Assembly: GCA_022578605.1 (NCBI GenBank)
Contig: MU394061.1
Span: 62,001 to 126,000, forward strand
Direction of reading: 5' to 3'
Origin: Camillea tinctor
Lineage: Eukaryota; Ascomycota; Sordariomycetes; Xylariales; Xylariaceae
DNA: 64,000 nucleotides
A program made the position numbers and the translations under genes. The notes below the pieces were generated by a model. The model had not been told where the DNA came from. It saw nothing but the letters and a program-made list of their open reading frames with translations, and ran no database searches. Positions 56,905 through 64,000 of the stretch are shown here, piece after piece (positions within the stretch are counted from its first letter, which is position 1; the number at the start of each line of letters is the position of its first letter).

Positions 56905-58039
56905 TGTATAAGGTCCGTTGGTGGGTTGATTAGTTGGTGGTAGGGCTGATGGCGGATTTGTCTTATATGAAAAGGGGGAGGGGAAAGATGGGAAGATGGA
57001 TGGAAAGAAATCATTATCTCGGTCATTCAGCACCGGCTCATGACGCCGTGTGATTTAATATTGTAATGCTACACTATCCACGTTGTATCTAGTTTGATAG
57101 CAGAGTGTAAATAATTTACCAAAACATCCTGTATGGAATCATGTCTGGAGGGTTTCTAAGTCACGAAGATGGAATGTATACTTGCCCTCATCTACTCAAT
57201 CACATCTGCTTACCGCAGTTTCAAATATCTACTCAATGGTACAGTAATGCTTTTGGTTCAATTAGAAGAGTATACATTCCCAATGAACTAGTCGCATGTG
57301 TAAATAAGGATTTGTAAATATTCTATTTACCAACGACCGATCATCTTTTCTACATCCAACTTTTCGTATTTGCTTTTATCCCATACCGTCATCCTATCTC
57401 ATCTCGCGTCATTCATCTCTAAGCTATATTTCTGTCGCCGTCTAAGAACGTGCTGCCCGCGCATGTATCTAGAAAGTAGCTGAGTTAGTCGTAGCTGCTG
57501 TAGCTAGTGTATTATTGAGACGATAAAAGCGCAGAGGCTATTGTAATCAAGCTAAAGTCGGAGCCTGGAAGCCAACCCAAAAAGAAAAAAAAAGGATACC
57601 CTCTATCCGCACTTTTACTCCCCTTATCAAAACCCACCTCTCCATACTATTAATGTAAGTATTTTAATGATGTGGTAATAAGAGCGTAGAGGGGTGAAAT
57701 CAAAAATATAATATGCGTGGGGTATCATGGTATGTAAGTACTACCAATCTAGAAAACACCGATAAAAACAGAAGCAGCAAGCAAAGAGAGAATGGAAAAC
57801 AGAACGAGAATGAGAACAAGGAAAAGAAAAACCACCCCCCAGTGATGTGTATGGTAATGAGTATATATGCGCAAGCAACGAAGAGTGAAAGAAACAAATG
57901 TTGTTGGCCCAAACCAGCCCAGTTAGCGCCCTCTCCTAGTTTTGTCCCCTCCCCCATTCCGAAATCAAGAAATACCCTCATTGCATATAAAACGATAATA
58001 AAGCACAAAGTTTTCTAGCTTGACTCTCGGATGTTTAGT
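56905..58039. other. convergent intergenic region
   Basis: This lies between the 3' ends of the DUF3632-like and TBC genes. It is mostly AT-rich, with a poly-A stretch near 57580. The two opposing frames near 57700-58018 are low-complexity (Lys/Asn or Phe/Leu-rich) and not credible genes. Confidence 0.6.
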
Positions 58040-61000
58040 TCACCCAAGACCAAAGGAAGCCTCCTCTTCTGCTGGCGTCGAGCTCCTCATTATCGGGTCC
58101 TCAGTCATCCCCCCTCCGTTGTCTAGAGCGCTAAAGCTCGCGATGCTAACGATGTCGCAGTCTGCGAGCGACGGGTTCGGGCACGGACTTGGCAGCGCGG
58201 ACGCACTAGTTTCGGTCACTAGTGCCGGGGCCGATGCGGCTTTCTGCGTACGTCTGCGTTCGTTGTGCTCCTCTCGTTCTTTCATCAGGCGCTTCTCAGC
58301 GTCGATCGCCTTTTGTCGCCTTTCCATGACATCCTCACGCCGGACGACTCTCCTCAGGCCCTCGGAGGCTTGTATCAACCCATCTATGCTGATAGCGTGG
58401 TTCGTCATCTGGTGATTGATATAAGTGTAAATAGCGGCGGGGGTATCGCACTGCAGTAGTTGCTGCTCATTGAGCTTTAGGAGAGCTAGGGCGACTTGGA
58501 ATAGGAATGTGCTCCCATCATTGATGCAGAGCACTACGTCCCATACCCGGAATAGGGCTTCGGCAGAGAGACAATCAGTAAAAACGCTAAGAAACCACTG
58601 GAAGGTTAAGGCTTCCAGTTCGATGTATAAATCCTCCAAATGCTGTGAAAGTCTAGGAAGGACCTGAGTAACATATTGGCGTAGGACTTGCTGGTCAGCG
58701 CGAGATGCCATTAGGCTATGGTCGTAATAGCCTTGGGGTAGGATGTGTTCGATAATGGAGACAAGTATCCAGAATGTCTCTTCGGTGGACGGCATAATAA
58801 GTAGCAAATTTGCGGTAATCAGATTCATGCCTTGACAATACCCAACTTCGGGGTTCCGTCTGGCGTAGGCCCTCAAGACCTCGCTAAGCTTAGCGACACC
58901 GGGACCTCGCCGGAAGAAAATGTTGTCCGTAAGGGTGCGGTTGATATCCATGTCGATCTGGGAGACGACGACGGGGTCGTCACTCTCAGAGGATCGAGAA
59001 ACCAGATCCTCATAGTAGCCGGGGATGCGTTTGAATAGAGCACCAGAGCATTCAGCCCATATCTTAGGTCGATTAGCAACCGGAATGCCTCCGAGCACGA
59101 GGTTTCTGAACTCATTCCACTTTGCTCGACCCACCTTGCCTTTGACGCCAAGGTCAGCAAAACCAATAGTTTCTCCATCAGTAAGCTTGGCCTCTGGGAT
59201 CATGACCGGCGCCCGTTGAAAGCGAGCTTCTGCAGCGGCAGCAGCTGCAGCAGCTGCAGCCTCTCCTTCTCGACGTCGCTCCGCTCTCACCTTTCTGAGA
59301 AACTCGTTCCAGCGTACCGACTTTTCCCTCTGAAGAGCATCGTGCACGTCACTTAGTTGTTTAAGTAGGAGTTTCACGGGTTCTGTATCTTCCTGGACTA
59401 AAGTGGCAGCGGGTTCATCATCAGTCCCTGAAGTCGACTGGCTGTTGATGGCTGATGTGGTACTAGCCGGCGGGACGAAACCACGATTGTCCGCACTGAT
59501 CAAGTTGGGCGACTTAGGCTGGTCATTACCCTCCAGCACCTCTAGAGCCGAAGCGGTCACCGGAGTATGCGAAAGCAGTTCGGTGGGAAAAGTAGCGATC
59601 TTCAAGTAATCTTGCCATCGTTTCGGCCGGCCCTGATCAGTAACGTCCTCAACCGAAGTAGGCGACCCTGGCCTATCATCACCCCTTGGCTCCTGGATTG
59701 AGCTTTCGCCGTCATCTAGCAGATGAGGGGATATGCCTCGACCACTCGATAGCATCTCCGCAGGATTCCCTCGCTTCGTCCGCAGAGCAGTCTGGGCAGC
59801 CTCGCGTTGCCTCTTTTTACGTCGTTGGTCGTATATGAAGCCGAATCTATCGGTCAGGTATTCGGATCCATTGTAGTTGTTGTAGATATGTGTTAGGGTA
59901 GGGGGTTGCCCTTCAGGCGAGAATATTGTATCCATTTCGACGGGACCAGAGTTATCTGGGCGGGAGAAAGAGGGACTATCGGGGCTCGCCCCAATGCCCT
60001 CCCAGCGCTCGTGAGGTTGGGAACGATGAGATGTATTTACGGGGGTGGGTGTTGCGCGTCGCATCGCCATTAGAGCCTTGGGTCCGACTTGGGCCGAAAC
60101 CGCGCGGGTCGAAGCACCAGTCTTGGTGCTCGTGGTGGAGGAAGTCCTGAGTGATCCTCCTTGTCCTACCGAGTCCGACCTTCCCCTCAGGGAGTCAGAG
60201 TCGCGATTCGACGTGCCTTTCCCAGCAACTAACTGCAAAGCCATACTAGCGAGTGAAGTTGATGCTTTCCTCGGAGGATTCCTAGAGTGGACGCTGGAAG
60301 CACGGCTCGAGCTTCGTATCGAGCCTGCATCAGGGGGTGTGAAGAGATCTTCTTGAAGAGGAGGCCGGCGATCGCTAGCAGTTGGCGCACGAATTGCTGT
60401 TTTCGCGCCATCTCCGTTGATACTGTTTGCCCTGCTGGTTTTCCTGCTGCTGTTGGTGCCCCATATGAATTCCTTCCAGGTCTTCGTCCCCTGCACTCCA
60501 TTCCGATTTCCCTTGCCAACAGGAGAGGTAGAGGCCTTGAGTGTGTTTTCGCCGCTATCGATTATCCCTAGTCCATTATACTCCATCGATTCGTGCATCG
60601 CGTCATTCATCATGTCGGATAATCCCCCATTCAGACCGCGCTTCGCCCGATCCTGCGCTTTGAGCTCCTGTTCTACTGCGCGCAGTTTGGTTTCTAGGTC
60701 CAGGTTCGACAATCCGCACTCAAGCACTATCTTTCTCAGGGCCCGCTCCCGCTCGTCTGCCCGTCTCCTCAGGTTTGCGATCTGCAGATCCCGGTGGGCC
60801 AGATCCTCGGCGACCTGGCGTACCAGGTTGACGGTGCCATGGCGGGCAATCAAGTGTTCAATGTGGTCGTCGGTTGCGAGGTGTAGGGCGCCGGGGATCT
60901 TCCGTGAAGCGATAGGGGTATCCTCAAATAGCGCATTGCGCGGAGTGTGCTGTGTTTCAGAAGTAGAGGAGGTTAGGCGTTCGACTATGGAGGGCGCACT

Positions 61001-61303
61001 GACGGCCGTGGTCTGGGCAGGGTTGTTGGTATTGGTATGGTTATGGGCGGTGTTATTGACTGGTTCGGGGAGGCTCGCGGTGGTAAAGGGGTCTTCATCG
61101 TGTGGCGGCTCGGGGGAGAAGGAGGGGAACGAGGTAAGTGACTTGTCTGAGGCGGCGATGGAGGATGCCGAACTCGAGGGCTGGGAGATCAGTTTCCTGC
61201 TCTTAGACTTTGCCCTGACCGAGTGACCTCTGTTGCTCCTGGCCGAGATGTTCGATAGTTGGGAGGTTGATCGTGACAAAGGCGCGGACGACTCGGGCTC
61301 CAT
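58040..61303 (-). CDS. TBC-domain RabGAP
   Basis: Single exon, 1087 residues. The C-terminal TBC domain covers about residues 735-965 and accelerates GTP hydrolysis by Rab GTPases during vesicle traffic. Its dual-finger residues are present: Arg789 in IDMDINRT and Gln824 in YCQGMN. WNEFRNLVLGGIP marks the domain entry. The first about 700 residues are mostly disordered Ser/Thr/Pro-rich sequence, a likely phosphorylation target. A conserved-looking helical segment (LIARHGTVNLVRQVAEDLAHRD, about 150-170, with a coiled coil to about 225) and the short WKEFIWG block are embedded in it. A run of ten alanines lies at about 683-692, coded by a GCAGCT repeat near 59230-59260. A basic coiled coil follows the TBC domain. 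The layout fits fungal Gyp2/Mdr1-like or Msb3/4-like GAPs, and the exact subgroup is not clear. No intron is needed. Confidence 0.92.
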   Translation of the reverse strand: MEPESSAPLSRSTSQLSNISARSNRGHSVRAKSKSRKLISQPSSSASSIAASDKSLTSFPSFSPEPPHDEDPFTTASLPEPVNNTAHNHTNTNNPAQTTAVSAPSIVERLTSSTSETQHTPRNALFEDTPIASRKIPGALHLATDDHIEHLIARHGTVNLVRQVAEDLAHRDLQIANLRRRADERERALRKIVLECGLSNLDLETKLRAVEQELKAQDRAKRGLNGGLSDMMNDAMHESMEYNGLGIIDSGENTLKASTSPVGKGNRNGVQGTKTWKEFIWGTNSSRKTSRANSINGDGAKTAIRAPTASDRRPPLQEDLFTPPDAGSIRSSSRASSVHSRNPPRKASTSLASMALQLVAGKGTSNRDSDSLRGRSDSVGQGGSLRTSSTTSTKTGASTRAVSAQVGPKALMAMRRATPTPVNTSHRSQPHERWEGIGASPDSPSFSRPDNSGPVEMDTIFSPEGQPPTLTHIYNNYNGSEYLTDRFGFIYDQRRKKRQREAAQTALRTKRGNPAEMLSSGRGISPHLLDDGESSIQEPRGDDRPGSPTSVEDVTDQGRPKRWQDYLKIATFPTELLSHTPVTASALEVLEGNDQPKSPNLISADNRGFVPPASTTSAINSQSTSGTDDEPAATLVQEDTEPVKLLLKQLSDVHDALQREKSVRWNEFLRKVRAERRREGEAAAAAAAAAAEARFQRAPVMIPEAKLTDGETIGFADLGVKGKVGRAKWNEFRNLVLGGIPVANRPKIWAECSGALFKRIPGYYEDLVSRSSESDDPVVVSQIDMDINRTLTDNIFFRRGPGVAKLSEVLRAYARRNPEVGYCQGMNLITANLLLIMPSTEETFWILVSIIEHILPQGYYDHSLMASRADQQVLRQYVTQVLPRLSQHLEDLYIELEALTFQWFLSVFTDCLSAEALFRVWDVVLCINDGSTFLFQVALALLKLNEQQLLQCDTPAAIYTYINHQMTNHAISIDGLIQASEGLRRVVRREDVMERRQKAIDAEKRLMKEREEHNERRRTQKAASAPALVTETSASALPSPCPNPSLADCDIVSIASFSALDNGGGMTEDPIMRSSTPAEEEASFGLG

Positions 61304-62269
61304 ATCGCAACTCTCTCTCTATTCTATACAAGCATCGCGTGCGCTCTACTCTGACTCCCTCTCTCTCGTTTCCTTTTTGGGTCGTTTCGAAGGAATTCAG
61401 CTATATGATGGTAGAGTATGTATCTAGGGGTGAGTGAGCGCTTGACATAGTGTTTGGAATAAACTCAAAAAGCAAGAGTAGAATAAGCGGTGTTATTGTT
61501 ATTGTTATTATTGTTGTTGTAGTGGTGTAGAATGCATTAGTGACGATATCGTTCATGCAGGATTGCATATGTAATAGTCTAAAAGTCTAGGTTAGGTAAT
61601 GAGACCCGTCCTAAAGTCCTCATTCCAGCGCAGAATGTCAGGGATTCTAGTCTAACCCAGCGTATTCCGTAATCACTTTCAACATCCTGATAAGATAAAA
61701 AAAGAAGATAAAAAAAGGACCAGCCACAGGCAGCCACGTAGCTGCCTCACAGTCCCGCTGTTCCCTTCCAATATTTTCCAAGTTAGGCAAGTCCTTATCA
61801 CCTTATCGATACCCAGCCACATTAGTACCTTAACCCCTTTTACTGACTGAATAGACTAACACAACTCCCTAATGACTACGACCTCACACCGAGGCACCTC
61901 AAACATCACATGCAGTAAAATTCCATTCAACCTAAACCTCTCCGTATAGAAGGAGAATAATAGGTAAACGTAGATAATAGCTAGTAGGTACTTTTATATT
62001 AGTCGGTCCTAACTAACCCGTCGCTGGAACATATGAAAGAACAGCTATTCATCTAACCAATACTGCTAATGAAAAATCCAACGATGCAGCCCTTCTCGTA
62101 TACGTAATGGCCGAAAAAGAAATATGTGTCGCTATTTGGAACCCCTGTGTGGCATCAGTATCACGACGATGACAGTCCCCCTCTGCATCATCTCATTCCT
62201 CGCAACCCCCAATTCACACCTTTCTAAGAGCTCTTCTGACCATAGCCCAACGGGACAGCTGTGCCCCGA
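61304..62269. other. intergenic region with (TTATTG)n repeat
   Basis: It starts with the promoter and leader of the TBC gene. A GTTATTGTTATTGTTATTATTG tract lies at 61493-61520. No coding frame is credible up to the TGA that ends the continuation of the right-edge gene. Confidence 0.5.
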
Positions 62270-62743
62270 TCACGGCCTAGAGCGGTGTCCGCCCCGGTTT
62301 GCTCTGTTTCCGCCCGGCGCTCCACCTCTAGTCCCCCGTGTCGGGTTACTGGGCCCAGTCGGAGGTCCACCTCCAGTCCCCTGTGGCGGGTTTGCACTGC
62401 TTTCGGCCGGGGGTCCACCTCCAGTCCCCTGTGGTGGATTTGTTCCGTTCCCAGTCGGAGGGTTTGCACTGTTCCCGGTCGGGGTTCCAACTCTAGTTCC
62501 CTGTGACGCCGTCGAGGCGCCCGTCGGAGGTCCACTTCTGAACAGCTGAAGCAGGTTTGCACTGTTCCTAACTGGGGGTCCGCCTCTGATTCCCTGTGAC
62601 GAGTGTGTACTATTCGCAGACGAAAATTCACCTCTAAACCCCTGTGTCGGGTATGCGCCGTTCCAGGCCGCGGGTCCGCCTCTACTCCCCTGTGGCGCCC
62701 ACCAGGTGCCCGCTGGGTATCCCCATCTGTCTGGCCCCGGCTG
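62270..62743 (-). other. in-frame Gly/Pro-rich extension beyond the TAG of the right-edge gene
   Basis: Directly after the TAG stop of the upstream open frame, the same frame stays open for 157 codons to a TGA at 62270-62272. The extension begins QPGPDRWGYPAGTWWAPQ and carries repeated GTGGGPP...NPPQG units with a period of about 45-48 nt, multiples of three. Copies of a GGTCCACCTCCAGTCCC-like core (plus strand) recur near 62319, 62364, 62412, 62482, 62577 and 62671. Its Gly/Pro/Gln composition matches the end of the upstream frame. It is therefore probably former or conditional coding sequence of the same protein, not a separate gene. Confidence 0.55.
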
Positions 62744-64000
62744 CTATCCCGAGAAGGTCTGTGGGTTTCCCTGGAAGGGCGCTTGCGCATACTCGGGGTG
62801 GGGAAACGGTGGTCCTTGATAATAACCCGGTGCTGCTGAATAATAACCTGGCGCTGCTGAATAATAACCCGGCCCTGTGGACTGGGAAGCCGGTGTTGTT
62901 GGATAAAAATTCGGAGTTGCCGACTGAGAAGCTGGCACTTCTGGCCGGAGAAACGGTGCTGCCGGATAAGAAACCGGTGCTGGGGGGTGGAAAGCCGGTG
63001 CCGCGGACTGGGAAACCGGTGCTGCCGGATAAGGAACTGGTGCTGGGGACTGAGAAGCCGGTGCTGGGGACTGAGAAGCTGGTGCTGCAGATTGACCAGC
63101 CGGCGCTGCTGGCTTGGAAACCGGTATAGTGGCCCAGGACCCATTAGCGATTGGATCGTGCATATTTTGCGGTCTGAACGTCGGTTCACTCCACCTTCGC
63201 GTGATAGGCTCGGTAGATCCAGACGATGAATTCGCCCCGTCTTCTACGGAGCCCTGATCGGATGTGTGATCTGTTTCGTGAAGCCCACTGGAACTGGCAT
63301 TGTCGGAGTTCCCAGGCTCTCCCTCGCTAAGGTAAATCATCTGGTGCCTCTTTACGTCAACTGCGAGATCAATCAGTGAATCGCAATAGGCTTTGGTTGT
63401 TGCCTCCATATCCGCCAGCGTTTCTTTCATTTTATCTAGCTTGACTTGTGCGGAAGGCAAATAGCTTTTCTGCTTTCCAATAGCCTTTTTGATCCCACCA
63501 AGCTCTTTTACAGCCCGACAAAGCTTCGAATCTGCGTCGCCGAGCCCTGCATCGAAAGATTCATCTTTCTCCCGAAATCGAACCAATTGACCCCTAATAA
63601 CGTCGATCTCTTTCTGACGCCTATCCTTAACCTGTTTGATAGTTTCTTCAAGTTCTTGGATTCTGCCCTCAACCTCAGGAAATCCCACTTGCGCCTTTTC
63701 ATCCATAATTCCTTTTCCTTTCGCAGCTGACACTTGCTTTCGCAGCTCTCGAACCTTCGCTTCAGACTCGCCAAGTCTAGTCTGCACAGTGGCCAAGGCG
63801 GCCTTGTCGTTTTCGCTTGCGGCCCGAGAATTTTTGATTTCGATCTCTAGTTGAGCGACTTTTGATTTGTGATCTTTAGCTTGGTCTTCATTCAGTGTAG
63901 TTAAGGTAGCTATTTGGTTTTGTAGCTCTTGCATCTTTCTTCCCATTTGGTTGGAATTTATTTTTGCCATGTCCAACGCATTCTTGTGGTTTTGGGTTGT
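62744..64000 (-). CDS. coiled-coil protein with Pro/Ala repeats, 5' end beyond window
   Basis: The frame is open to the right edge, so the N-terminus is missing; 418 codons plus the TAG stop are visible. The first about 225 visible residues are heptad-patterned coiled coil (QELQNQIATLTTLNEDQ, then LETVQ-like and EVEGRIQELEETIKQVKDRRQ). A disordered acidic/Ser segment follows. The last 130 residues are tandem Pro/Ala/Ser/Tyr units such as PASQSPAP, SYPAAP and the exact doublet PGYYSAA, with period 7-8 residues. I recognise no catalytic domain. Such proteins are often scaffolds or cytoskeleton- or septum-associated in fungi, but that is inference. The stop is a TAG followed by CAG CCG, after which the frame continues in similar low-complexity sequence (see the next feature to the left). 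The real start lies outside the window; internal ATGs are not proposed as starts. Confidence 0.6.
   Translation of the reverse strand, partial: TTQNHKNALDMAKINSNQMGRKMQELQNQIATLTTLNEDQAKDHKSKVAQLEIEIKNSRAASENDKAALATVQTRLGESEAKVRELRKQVSAAKGKGIMDEKAQVGFPEVEGRIQELEETIKQVKDRRQKEIDVIRGQLVRFREKDESFDAGLGDADSKLCRAVKELGGIKKAIGKQKSYLPSAQVKLDKMKETLADMEATTKAYCDSLIDLAVDVKRHQMIYLSEGEPGNSDNASSSGLHETDHTSDQGSVEDGANSSSGSTEPITRRWSEPTFRPQNMHDPIANGSWATIPVSKPAAPAGQSAAPASQSPAPASQSPAPVPYPAAPVSQSAAPAFHPPAPVSYPAAPFLRPEVPASQSATPNFYPTTPASQSTGPGYYSAAPGYYSAAPGYYQGPPFPHPEYAQAPFQGNPQTFSG
62816..63130 (-). repeat. tandem Pro/Ala-coding repeats inside the right-edge gene
   Basis: Imperfect 21-24 nt units encode PGYYSAA and P(A/V)SQSAAP-type peptides on the minus strand. 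The 24-nt plus-strand core GGTGCTGCTGAATAATAACC type is duplicated near 62829-62875, and CCGGTGCTGGGGACTGAGAAG is duplicated near 63030-63080. Confidence 0.7.

Noticed and set aside
56014..57033. 339-codon antisense frame over the DUF3632-like gene
   Set aside because: Low-complexity Arg/Pro/Ala-rich shadow of a GC-rich exon; it crosses the sense intron.
62124..62549. 141-codon plus-strand Pro/Gly-rich frame
   Set aside because: Antisense translation of the Gly/Pro repeat block; no motif and no upstream coding context.
62224..63189. 321-codon minus-strand frame across the repeats at the right
   Set aside because: It crosses the repeats in a second frame and gives an Arg/His-rich repeat peptide. 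The frame that continues the coiled-coil protein is the better coding candidate.
1..64000. tRNA, 5S rRNA, CRISPR or intact transposon
   Set aside because: I scanned for GGTTCGA-type T-loops, 5S-like blocks, regular direct repeats with spacers and transposase or reverse-transcriptase motifs and found none. A covariance-model and repeat-library search would be decisive.

Overview
The window is a nuclear chromosome segment of a filamentous ascomycete (Pezizomycotina, most likely a Sordariomycete). The evidence is the gene set (het-C, an ankyrin/CorA-like protein, a fungal adenine deaminase, Rtp1, Hlj1, a Siw14-type phosphatase, a TBC RabGAP) and the introns, mostly 50-60 nt with GTRNGT donors, CTAAC/CTAAT branch sites and YAG acceptors. 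Genes lie on both strands in no operon-like order, separated by long low-complexity intergenic DNA. No rRNA, tRNA, CRISPR array or intact transposon was recognised. Exon models were joined by hand from reading frame, splice signals and family motifs. All multi-exon models close in frame from ATG to stop.

Layout, left to right: adenine deaminase (+, 0.3-1.4 kb); four-exon glutamate decarboxylase (-, 2.9-4.7 kb); an AT-rich 5 kb stretch without genes; a GNAT acetyltransferase pseudogene (+, 9.8-10.5 kb); Rtp1/Tango6-like protein (+, 12.8-15.6 kb); a nine-exon TDT/Mae1-like transporter with 6-nt and 8-nt exons (-, 16.0-17.8 kb); mitochondrial-type PP2C phosphatase (+, 19.7-21.7 kb); Hlj1-like DnaJ (-, 23.0-24.2 kb); a small conserved-looking protein (+, 25.4-26.0 kb); Siw14-like phosphatase with a C-terminal membrane segment (-, 27.3-28.1 kb); D-amino-acid oxidase (-, 31.3-32.7 kb); nearly 8 kb of gene-poor DNA; het-C (+, 40.4-42.8 kb); an orphan seven-helix membrane protein (+, 45.1-46.7 kb); a fumarase/adenylosuccinate-lyase superfamily enzyme (+, 47.4-48.8 kb); a ten-exon ankyrin/CorA-like protein (-, 49.1-53.4 kb); a DUF3632-like protein (+, 55.5-56.9 kb); a TBC RabGAP (-, 58.0-61.3 kb); and a coiled-coil/Pro-Ala-rich protein running off the right edge (-, 62.7-64.0 kb), whose frame continues for 157 codons past an in-frame TAG.

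Most genes are housekeeping (purine salvage, GABA shunt, ER chaperoning, Rab regulation, inositol-pyrophosphate or phosphoprotein signalling). The 40-55 kb part looks more accessory. It holds het-C, whose Neurospora orthologue is a heterokaryon-incompatibility locus, and an AT-richer ankyrin/CorA-like gene of a lineage-variable fungal family, with the orphan seven-helix protein between them. The most interesting observations are the tiny exons in the transporter, the receptor-like topology of the orphan membrane protein, the ankyrin/CorA architecture, the stop-interrupted repeat protein at the right edge, and an over-represented intergenic palindrome TACCTAGGTA.
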